Source: Alkalithermobacter paradoxus (lineage in GTDB: Bacteria; Bacillota; Clostridia; Peptostreptococcales; Peptostreptococcaceae). Taken from it: a stretch of 64,000 nt of DNA. A program made the position numbers and the translations under genes. Where the stretch lies: positions 1-64,000 of the forward strand of contig MZGW01000009.1 in the NCBI GenBank assembly GCA_002029295.1. The letters are read 5' to 3'. Under the pieces are notes generated by a model. That model was not told the origin of the DNA. It saw nothing but the letters and a program-made list of their open reading frames with translations, and searched no databases. The first letter of the stretch is position 1. Every line of letters begins with the position of its first letter. This document shows, piece by piece, positions 48,206 to 55,464 of the stretch.

Positions 48206-49792
48206 ATGGCAGAATCTAGAGAAAATTGGGGGTCCAAGATAGGTCTTATACTTGCTATGGCAGGTAATGCCATAGGTCTTGGAAATTTCTGGAGATTCCC
48301 GTATCAAGCTGCTAGTAATGGTGGAGGAGCATTCATGATTCCTTACTTTGCAGCACTTATTATGCTTGGTTTGCCACTTATGTTAGTTGAATGGAATTTA
48401 GGAAGATATGGTGGAAAGTATGGCCATGGAACTTTAGGACCAATGGTATACCTTCAAGCTAGAGAAGGTGTAAAACCTAGAAAAGCTGCAGTAGTAGGGG
48501 CGCTAGCTGGAATGCTTGCATTTGGAGTTACTTTACTTGTTAACTCATATTATAATCATATAATTGGATGGACATTAGGATATAGCTTCTTATCATTAAC
48601 TGGTGGATATATGGATAGTGCTAAATCTACAGGAGAAATATTTGTAGGATATATCCAAAATCCAGCTATGGTATTTACTTTCTGGATAATAGCATTAGCA
48701 GGGCTTGCACTGGCAGTTATGCGTGGTGTTCAAAAAGGAATTGAAGCTTGGGCAAAATTAATGATGCCTGTATTATATGTATTTGGAATTATTTTAGCTA
48801 TTAGGGCATTAACTTTAGGAAGTCCAGTAAATCCTGACTGGTCATCTCTTAAAGGACTTAACTTTATATGGAATCCAGATTTTAGTAAATTAAGTTGGAC
48901 TGCAGCTCTAGCAGCAGCAGGTCAAATATTCTTTACATTATCACTTGGAATGGGTATCATATGTAACTATGCATCATACCTAAAACCAGAAGATGATGTT
49001 GTAGTTTCATCAATTGCAACTATCTCTTTAAATGAGTTTGCAGAAATAGTTCTTGGAAGTACTATAGTTATACCTATAGCTTATGCATTCCTAGGACCAG
49101 AAGGAGTAGGAGCAGGAGTTGGTCTTTCGTTTATAGCACTTCCTAACGTATTTAGATCAATGGCTGGTGGTCAGATATTTGGATCACTTTGGTTCTTATT
49201 ATTATTCTTTGCAGGATTTACTTCAGCTATAGCAATGTATAACTACTTAACAGCTTTAGTTGAAGAAGATTTAGGAATAGAAAGAACAAAAGCTTCTTGG
49301 ATTATATTTATAGCATACGTTATAGTTGGTTTACCAGTTGGACTTGAGCCAATACTTACAAAAACAGCAGAGCTTGTTTATTTAACTGAAGTAGACAACT
49401 GGGTAGGAAGTTATTTATTATTAGTTCTAGGACTTATAGAAATAGTAGTTGCAGCATACTTAATGGGAGATAAGTCTTTAACTGAGATAAATAAAGGTGG
49501 AATATGGAAAGTTCCAACTTGGTTCTTCAACACATTTGTAAAATGCATAGCACCTCTAGCATTAACTATAGTATTAGTATTCTCAACAAAAACATATATG
49601 GAATCTGGATACTTTAATATAGTTCCATCATTTGTTGAAGGAATGCCACAACTTGTACCTTGGGTTCAAGGAGCTAGAATAGTTATAGGTTTAGTTCTAA
49701 TTGCAGGGTTCATACAATCATATACATCTATTAAAAATAAATACAAAGATGAACTCTCCCAAAATAAAATTACTATTAGAGTGGAGGGGTAG
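48206..49792 (+). CDS. Neurotransmitter:sodium symporter (NSS/SNF) family transporter
   Basis: A sodium-coupled amino-acid transporter, 528 residues with about 12 helices of the LeuT fold. The N-terminus has ENWGSKIGLILAMAGNAIGL and GNFWRFPYQAASNGGGAF, the unwound first helix that holds sodium and substrate. The following 35-residue membrane protein is the small partner typical of the methionine/alanine importer MetPS of Corynebacterium, so hydrophobic amino acid uptake is a reasonable guess. A strong ribosome-binding site AAAGGAGGGAG precedes the ATG. Confidence 0.95.
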   Translation: MAESRENWGSKIGLILAMAGNAIGLGNFWRFPYQAASNGGGAFMIPYFAALIMLGLPLMLVEWNLGRYGGKYGHGTLGPMVYLQAREGVKPRKAAVVGALAGMLAFGVTLLVNSYYNHIIGWTLGYSFLSLTGGYMDSAKSTGEIFVGYIQNPAMVFTFWIIALAGLALAVMRGVQKGIEAWAKLMMPVLYVFGIILAIRALTLGSPVNPDWSSLKGLNFIWNPDFSKLSWTAALAAAGQIFFTLSLGMGIICNYASYLKPEDDVVVSSIATISLNEFAEIVLGSTIVIPIAYAFLGPEGVGAGVGLSFIALPNVFRSMAGGQIFGSLWFLLLFFAGFTSAIAMYNYLTALVEEDLGIERTKASWIIFIAYVIVGLPVGLEPILTKTAELVYLTEVDNWVGSYLLLVLGLIEIVVAAYLMGDKSLTEINKGGIWKVPTWFFNTFVKCIAPLALTIVLVFSTKTYMESGYFNIVPSFVEGMPQLVPWVQGARIVIGLVLIAGFIQSYTSIKNKYKDELSQNKITIRVEG

Positions 49793-49795
49793 AAT

Positions 49796-49903
49796 ATGAC
49801 AAGTGCAGCTTTAGGCTTTTTAGTAACTGTATGGACTGTAGTATTCGTTGTTGCAGGTGTTAGTGTTAATGCTTTAATTAAAGGTGAACAAGAAAGAAAA
49901 TAG
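49796..49903 (+). CDS. MetS-family small subunit of an NSS transporter
   Basis: This 35-residue single-helix protein starts MTSAALGFLVTVWTVVFVVA and ends KGEQERK, matching the pattern of MetS, the tiny accessory subunit of NSS-type methionine/alanine importers. It begins three bases after the transporter stop, with GGAGGGG upstream, and is followed by a terminator. Easily missed because of its size. Confidence 0.85.
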   Translation: MTSAALGFLVTVWTVVFVVAGVSVNALIKGEQERK

Positions 49904-49910
49904 AAAATTA

Positions 49911-49943
49911 AAAAAACTCCACCATATTTGGTGGGGTTTTTGT
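49911..49943 (+). terminator. Terminator of the NSS transporter operon
   Basis: The stem AAAAACTCCACC/GGTGGGGTTTTT (one G-T pair) with an ATATTT loop ends in T residues. Confidence 0.92.
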
Positions 49944-49968
49944 ATAATATACTAAGGGGGTGGATATG

Positions 49969-50664
49969 ATGAAAACAACAGAGATATTACAAGTTTTGAA
50001 TGAACTAAAAGGAAAAGTACAAAGTACAACATTAATAGAAAGTAAAAGAAAAGAAAAATACCTAAATGAACTTTCTATGATAGCTAGTGAGTATGAGAAA
50101 ATAGAAGTAGATCAGCATCTAAAAGATGTATACAACTCCTTGGTAAAAAAAGGAAAAGAGCTTAAAGGCGAGTTCAAAATTGACGCAGATGTGAAAAATC
50201 TGTATGGAAAAATAGAGTACTATATAAGGTATCTAAAAGCTGCTAAAGCTGACTTTAAGGGGGAAACAAATTACCTGAATAAATATATAAAAGCATTTAT
50301 ACTTACATCTATACTTTTTATGGCATTATCTCCCCAATACTTTGGGTTTATATTACCAGCAGTATTTTTCGTTCCTATATTTTTAGGCTTAAGAGGAGTT
50401 AAGAATAGATCAAAGCAAGGTTTTAATTTGAGTTTAGCTGTTATTCCTGTAGCACTTATGACTTCGTTTATATGGATAAGATATGGAATATATGCAATTA
50501 CTAACTACCAAAAAGCTATAATGGATGTTGCAAGTGATACAGGAAGGTCAGAATCTACTGCAAAAGCACTAGTTACTATTCCACCAATACTTGCAGTAAT
50601 ACTTTTAGCTTTTGCTTTAGTTCAAGCATATAGAGGATATAAAAGTAAAGATTTATTTGTATAG
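49969..50664 (+). CDS. Membrane protein with N-terminal helical domain, function unknown
   Basis: The 231-residue product starts with a charged, probably coiled helical region (about 1-100; LNELKGKVQSTTLIESKRKE). Three to four membrane segments follow (about 106-124, 124-142, 155-175 and 203-222). No family was recognised. The site AAGGGGG is followed by two adjacent ATGs (49966 and 49969); the second has the better spacing. Monocistronic between terminators, just before rlmD. Confidence 0.75.
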   Translation: MKTTEILQVLNELKGKVQSTTLIESKRKEKYLNELSMIASEYEKIEVDQHLKDVYNSLVKKGKELKGEFKIDADVKNLYGKIEYYIRYLKAAKADFKGETNYLNKYIKAFILTSILFMALSPQYFGFILPAVFFVPIFLGLRGVKNRSKQGFNLSLAVIPVALMTSFIWIRYGIYAITNYQKAIMDVASDTGRSESTAKALVTIPPILAVILLAFALVQAYRGYKSKDLFV

Positions 50665-50690
50665 GGGCCTTTATAGGCTCTTTATTTTTT
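50660..50690 (+). terminator. Terminator after the membrane protein
   Basis: The stem ATAGGGGCC/GGCTCTTTAT (with G-T pairs) is followed by TTTTTT. Confidence 0.65.
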
Positions 50691-50730
50691 GGTAATATAA
50701 TTAAGTTAAATCAAGAAAAGGAGAGGTATT

Positions 50731-52092
50731 ATGCTAAAAGAAGGAAAAGAGTATATAGTTGATATAGTAGATATAGGACATAAAGGAGAGGGAATAGGTA
50801 AATACGAGGGGTTTACTGTATTTGTAGAAGGAGGACTTTTAGGAGATAAAATAAAAGTTAGAATAATAAAATCTAAGAAAAATTATGCTGAGGGTGAGAT
50901 AGTAAGCTTTGTAGAAAAATCAGCTCATAGAGTAGAGTCTCCTTGTAAAGAATCAATTTATTGTGGAGGGTGCCAAGTTCTTCACCTAGATTACCAAAAA
51001 CAGCTAGATCTTAAAACAAATATGGTGAAAGAAACACTCAGTAGAATAGGAAAATTAGAAAATATAAAGGTTAATGATACCTTAGGAATGGATAAGTCCT
51101 TTAGATATAGAAACAAGGCACAATTTCCTATAGGATATGAAAATAATAAGCCTATACTAGGCTTTTATAAAAAAAGAAGTCATGAAATAATATCTTCAGA
51201 TAAATGCCTTATACAGCATGAAATGAACGATAAAATAATGGATGTAATAAAAGAATATATAAAGACTTTTAATGTAAGTATATATGATGAAAAAAATCAT
51301 AAAGGACTTTTAAGACATTTAGTTACTAAAATTGGATTTAAGACAAGAGAAGTTATGGTAGTAATGGTTGCAAATGGAGAGAAACTACCTCACAGCGATA
51401 AGTTGATAGATTCACTCAAAGAAAATATACCAGGATTTAAGACATTAGTACTAAATATAAATAAAGACAAAACTAATGTAATACTTGGAAAAGAAAATAA
51501 AGTACTTTATGGAGATGGAAAAATTCAAGATTATATAGGAAGTTTGAAATTTAATATATCGACTTTATCTTTCTTTCAAGTAAATCCTATTCAAACAGAA
51601 GTTTTATATAACAAGGCACTTGAGTATGCAAATCTAACTGGAGATGAAAATGTATTTGATATATACTGCGGTATAGGAAGTATATCACTATTCCTAGCAC
51701 AAAAGGCTAAGAAGGTGTATGGCATAGAGATTGTAGACCAAGCAATAGAAGATGCTAAGGTGAATGCTAAGATAAATAATATAGATAATGCAGAGTTTTT
51801 AGTTGGAAAAGCAGAAGAAGTTGTTCCATATCTTTACAAGGAAGGAAAAACAGCAGATGTTGTAGTAGTAGATCCTCCAAGAAAAGGCTGTGATGAAAAG
51901 GTATTAGAGACTATAGTTAGTATGAATCCTGAAAGAGTTGTGTATGTATCTTGTAATCCATCAACTTTAGCAAGAGATCTAGCTTATTTAGATATGAATG
52001 GATATAAAGTAGTTGAAGTTCAGCCAGTTGATATGTTCCCTCACACAATGCACGTTGAGTGCGTGACATTGATGTCAAGAGTGGAGAAATAG
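50731..52092 (+). CDS. rlmD: RNA (uracil-C5)-methyltransferase of the RlmD/RumA family
   Basis: The 453-residue enzyme makes 5-methyluridine in 23S rRNA (U1939-type) or tRNA using SAM. It has an N-terminal TRAM domain (about 1-60), the [4Fe-4S] cysteines ESPCKESIYCGGCQVLH, the SAM-binding VFDIYCGIGSISLFLA (about 308-323), the catalytic VSCNPSTLARDL (about 408-419) and VVVDPPRKGCD. The last ~20 codons (HTMHVECVTLMSRVEK, coded with CACGTTGAGTGCGTGACATT) differ in base usage from the AT-rich body, consistent with replacement of the 3' end by an integrating element. The known rumA integration hot spot lies here. The coding frame remains intact. Confidence 0.95.
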   Translation: MLKEGKEYIVDIVDIGHKGEGIGKYEGFTVFVEGGLLGDKIKVRIIKSKKNYAEGEIVSFVEKSAHRVESPCKESIYCGGCQVLHLDYQKQLDLKTNMVKETLSRIGKLENIKVNDTLGMDKSFRYRNKAQFPIGYENNKPILGFYKKRSHEIISSDKCLIQHEMNDKIMDVIKEYIKTFNVSIYDEKNHKGLLRHLVTKIGFKTREVMVVMVANGEKLPHSDKLIDSLKENIPGFKTLVLNINKDKTNVILGKENKVLYGDGKIQDYIGSLKFNISTLSFFQVNPIQTEVLYNKALEYANLTGDENVFDIYCGIGSISLFLAQKAKKVYGIEIVDQAIEDAKVNAKINNIDNAEFLVGKAEEVVPYLYKEGKTADVVVVDPPRKGCDEKVLETIVSMNPERVVYVSCNPSTLARDLAYLDMNGYKVVEVQPVDMFPHTMHVECVTLMSRVEK

Positions 52093-52499
52093 GAGTATTC
52101 AAAACACTGATAAATAAAGGGTTTTCTAGGTTGAAAGATTTTCTGCCTAATGTCTGGCAGTGCCTTTTAATCTTGAAAATCCTTATTTTTGTTTCTGAGG
52201 AAATAGGTCAACTGTGAAAAATGTGTGTAGGGTTGAGTTGACAGGTTAGATAAATTCATAGGGTTGTGTAGACAGGATGGATGGATAATCAGCTCAATTG
52301 GTTTATTTCGTAAAAGGATTTTCTATCATTAGTTATCCAGTTGTTCTGCTCATCCATACGTATGACAATTTTAGCAACATGGATAAGTGATCTATAATCA
52401 TTGCGATGTAGTAAAATTGACTAAAAAATAATAACTTGTGACATTTGTACTATGTTATGCTATAATGGTTTAGAGATAGTTTTTAAAGGAGAATAATAT
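52093..52499. other. Left-end region of an integrated element: hairpin, direct repeats and promoter, no gene
   Basis: No gene is seen in these ~400 bases. Contents: an imperfect nested hairpin at 52112-52188 (outer stem AAGGGTTTTC/GAAAATCCTT, middle AAGATT/AATCTT, inner CTGCC/GGCAG) followed by T residues, perhaps the rlmD terminator; an inverted pair GTCAACT/AGTTGAC; two direct repeats (annotated separately); and a promoter with extended -10 TGCTATAAT (TATAAT at 52461-52466) for the first methyltransferase. The position fits the attL end of a mobile element, but no integrase is in the window. Confidence 0.55.
52228..52276 (+). repeat. Pair of 18-bp imperfect direct repeats near the element end
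   Basis: TAGGGTTGAGTTGACAGG at 52228-52245 and TAGGGTTGTGTAGACAGG at 52259-52276 differ at two positions and are spaced 31 bases start to start, close to three helical turns. About 150 bases inside the presumed junction, they resemble arm-type recombinase sites. Function inferred. Confidence 0.5.
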
Positions 52500-53786
52500 A
52501 TGGAAAACTTTAGCAATGATGTATTCACAATACTAAACTACCAAGGAAGCAAAAAAAACTTGCTGAATTTTATATATAAAAATACAATTGATGTGATTGA
52601 TGAGAAGAAAGCAGTCTTTGACATATTTGCCGGATCGTGTTCTGTCGGTTATGCATTAAAAAGATACTATAGAATTTTTGCGAATGATAGTGAAGTGTAT
52701 TCTTCTGTAATTGCAAAAGCTTTACTCCAGTATAATAATAAATTGCTGTGGGATACGTATGAAGCACAATTTGAAAAGTTTTATCAGAAAAATCATAATG
52801 ATTTAATTAACTTGTTTGGTGAGTATGTAGTAAAAGAAAAAGAGCTTATTCAAGAAAAAGATGTACAAAAAATTAAAAATTTTTATGATAACTATCCCAC
52901 TGTATGGAATGGTTATTTAAGCTTATATAATAACACAATCAGAACAACGAAAGATTTAAAAATAAAGAAAGATGAAATCCCATATATGCTATTTACGACT
53001 TATTATGCGAATACATATTTTGGAGTACATCAATCAATAGAAATAGACTCTATCAGGTACGCAATAGAGTTGTTAGAAGATAACGCACTTCAAAATGTTT
53101 TACTAGCAGCGTTATTTTATGCTATGAAAGAATGTACTTTTTCAAAAGATGGGCACATGGCTCAACCACTTAGTATAGAAAATAATAAAACTAAATTGTT
53201 TAGTGTAAGACAGAAATCAATCCTTGAGTATTTTCAGAGAAAACTATCTGAGTTTCAATCATCAGATTTTGTTATAAGTAGTCATGACAATGTTGTGTTT
53301 AATAAACCAATATCAGAAATATACAATATTGACCGTGTGAAACAGGAAGTGGGTTTTATATACGCTGATCCACCATATACTGATATGCAGTACTCTAGAT
53401 ACTATCATTTGTTAAACACTGTAACGCTATATGATTATGATGATATCTCTCTATATAGAGGTAAGATTTCAAAAGGTTTATATCGTGAAGACCGATTTCA
53501 GTCACCATTAAGCCAAAGATCAACAGCATTAGACCAAACAAGCATACTTTTTGATTATTGCAAGGCAAACAGAATGAATTTAGCTTTGAGCTATGCATAC
53601 CCAAGAGACACAAAACAACAAGCGACGAATAGGTATACTATGAATATTGAAGATATTATCGAAACTGCAGAAAAAAAGTTCGGAAGAAATAAAATAAATG
53701 TTTTTACCGAGGAATATGAACACTCCAATAATAGAAACAAAGATACTAAAAAAGTATTGGAGTATTTAATTGTTTGTAAATATTAG
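52500..53786 (+). CDS. DNA adenine methyltransferase (D12-like class)
   Basis: The 428-residue SAM-dependent DNA methyltransferase has an N-terminal NYQGSKKNLL (13-22, motif X-like as in D12/Dam enzymes), motif I DIFAGSCSVGYALKR (41-55), a central variable region likely containing target recognition, and catalytic motif IV ADPPYTDMQY with DPPY at 290-293. DPPY predicts N6-adenine methylation. A ribosome-binding site AAAGGAG and a promoter precede it. The second methyltransferase follows after 12 bases. No homologue is known by name; the target site is unknown. Confidence 0.88.
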   Translation: MENFSNDVFTILNYQGSKKNLLNFIYKNTIDVIDEKKAVFDIFAGSCSVGYALKRYYRIFANDSEVYSSVIAKALLQYNNKLLWDTYEAQFEKFYQKNHNDLINLFGEYVVKEKELIQEKDVQKIKNFYDNYPTVWNGYLSLYNNTIRTTKDLKIKKDEIPYMLFTTYYANTYFGVHQSIEIDSIRYAIELLEDNALQNVLLAALFYAMKECTFSKDGHMAQPLSIENNKTKLFSVRQKSILEYFQRKLSEFQSSDFVISSHDNVVFNKPISEIYNIDRVKQEVGFIYADPPYTDMQYSRYYHLLNTVTLYDYDDISLYRGKISKGLYREDRFQSPLSQRSTALDQTSILFDYCKANRMNLALSYAYPRDTKQQATNRYTMNIEDIIETAEKKFGRNKINVFTEEYEHSNNRNKDTKKVLEYLIVCKY

Positions 53787-53798
53787 GGGAGTGGTAGA

Positions 53799-55433
53799 AT
53801 GATAAAAGACTTAAGTGAAGTAAAAATGAAAATTAAAAACACAGTTGCCTCTAATAACAATGATCTATATAAATCGCATTTGTATTGGTCTCAAAAACCG
53901 TATAATATTTGTGATATTTTAATAGAGAGCTTTTCAGAAAAAGGTGATATTGTATTTGATCCTTTTATGGGTTCGGGGGTCACACTAATACAAGCAATAA
54001 CAAAAAAATATTCGAGAAAAGCTGTTGGAGTCGAAATTAACCAAGTTCCGATATTTATTATTGAGGTATTGTTAAAGAAATATAATCTTCGAAACGTAAA
54101 AACTTTTATTGCTAGATTTTTAGATGAAATTGAGCAATTAAATGTTTACTATGAAACGACATGTGATTCATGTAAAGAAAAAGGAATCATTACTAAAACA
54201 ATTTTTGATCGTGAAGATTTTACAAGTAACCCAGTAATTAAGGAGATTCACTATAATTGCAATTGTAGTAAAAAGATATTGAGAAAAGATTCATCTGAAG
54301 AAGATTACTTAATGATGAATGAAATGGAACAATACTATCAGATTAATTTTGTTAGAAACGTCGAGTTGTTGAGCAATACAAGAATTGCAGTATATAAGGG
54401 ACAAAAAATTTCTGATATTTTTACTAAAAGAAACTTCTATATCATTGATAAAGTGCTTGAAATCATAAAGACTTTTAATGAAGAAGAACAAGAATTATTG
54501 AACTATATCCTCTTAAGTAGCTTACACTTGTCCAAGATTACAGATACTCATTCAAACTCACAATGGCCTTTGTGGACTCCTAAAAAAAACTGTGTAGAAA
54601 AAAATATTTTACCTGTGATAGGAAAGAGAGCAAAAGCTTTAATTTCTTCCTTAGAATATGCCCAGAAAAATTTATGTCCTAATCGAGGCAAATCTGATAA
54701 TTTGTTTGACATGAAACCAGGTGAGTTCAAAATTATTAATAAAGGAATTCAGTTTATCACAGAAGAAGATATTCCCGACAATAGCATAGATCTTGTAATT
54801 ACCGATCCCCCATATTTGGGACAGGTATTATATTCGGAGTATATGCAATTATATAAACCATTTTTGAACCTGGATTATAATTTAGAAGACGAAATTGTTG
54901 TTTCAACTGCACCAGAAAGAAAAAAAGATGAAGCTGAGTATTATAAGCTTTTAGAGGATGCCTTTGCTAAAGTTGGTAGAAAAGTAAAGAATGATAAATA
55001 CATGTGCATGTATTTTCATGATAGTAATCTTGATGTTTGGAAAAAACTTATAGATATTTTAGAAAAAGCGGGTTTTAGATATTTGTCGCAGGTTCATGTT
55101 AAGAAAAAGAACACGCTGAAGAATATTATTAGCCCCAAAAAATCCTTGAATGGAGATGCGGTACTTTTTTTTATTAAAGAACCATATGTAAAAAAAGAGG
55201 TTAGAGAAGTTGAGAGTATAGAAGAAATGGAACTTAATATCATTAAACATGCTAAATATATTATTAAAACTAATGGACCTCAATCAACGCCAGAACTATA
55301 TGATGATGGCTTAATGGAATTTATAATTCATAACGGTTGGCTTTCCGAGTTAGCGCTTAAATATAAGAGCCTAGTGGAAATATTTGAAAAGTATCTAACT
55401 TGGGATACTACTAAAGGGAAATGGACAATTTAG
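53799..55433 (+). CDS. DNA methyltransferase (N4/N6 class) with Cys cluster
   Basis: This 544-residue methyltransferase has motif I DPFMGSG (54-60) early, a cysteine cluster (C122-x2-C125 and C154-x-C156, possibly zinc), and motif IV TDPPYLGQVLY with DPPY at 336-339, then DEIVVSTAPERKKDEAEYY. The order and sequence closely parallel the methyltransferase part of the converging Mrr fusion (EIVVTNAPSRREKD after its own DPPY), so the two are paralogues and may methylate opposite strands of one asymmetric site. A C-terminal ~110 residues is a separate helical region. Start ATG served by GGGGAGTGG. Confidence 0.88.
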   Translation: MIKDLSEVKMKIKNTVASNNNDLYKSHLYWSQKPYNICDILIESFSEKGDIVFDPFMGSGVTLIQAITKKYSRKAVGVEINQVPIFIIEVLLKKYNLRNVKTFIARFLDEIEQLNVYYETTCDSCKEKGIITKTIFDREDFTSNPVIKEIHYNCNCSKKILRKDSSEEDYLMMNEMEQYYQINFVRNVELLSNTRIAVYKGQKISDIFTKRNFYIIDKVLEIIKTFNEEEQELLNYILLSSLHLSKITDTHSNSQWPLWTPKKNCVEKNILPVIGKRAKALISSLEYAQKNLCPNRGKSDNLFDMKPGEFKIINKGIQFITEEDIPDNSIDLVITDPPYLGQVLYSEYMQLYKPFLNLDYNLEDEIVVSTAPERKKDEAEYYKLLEDAFAKVGRKVKNDKYMCMYFHDSNLDVWKKLIDILEKAGFRYLSQVHVKKKNTLKNIISPKKSLNGDAVLFFIKEPYVKKEVREVESIEEMELNIIKHAKYIIKTNGPQSTPELYDDGLMEFIIHNGWLSELALKYKSLVEIFEKYLTWDTTKGKWTI

Positions 55434-55457
55434 AGGAGACTATTATAGTCTCCTCTA
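55431..55457. terminator. Bidirectional terminator between convergent R-M genes
   Basis: TAGAGGAGACTAT and its exact complement flank a single central T (27 bases in all). It overlaps the stop of the plus-strand methyltransferase and lies 8 bases from the end of the converging Mrr-fusion gene. Confidence 0.85.
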
Positions 55458-55464
55458 TTAGTTT

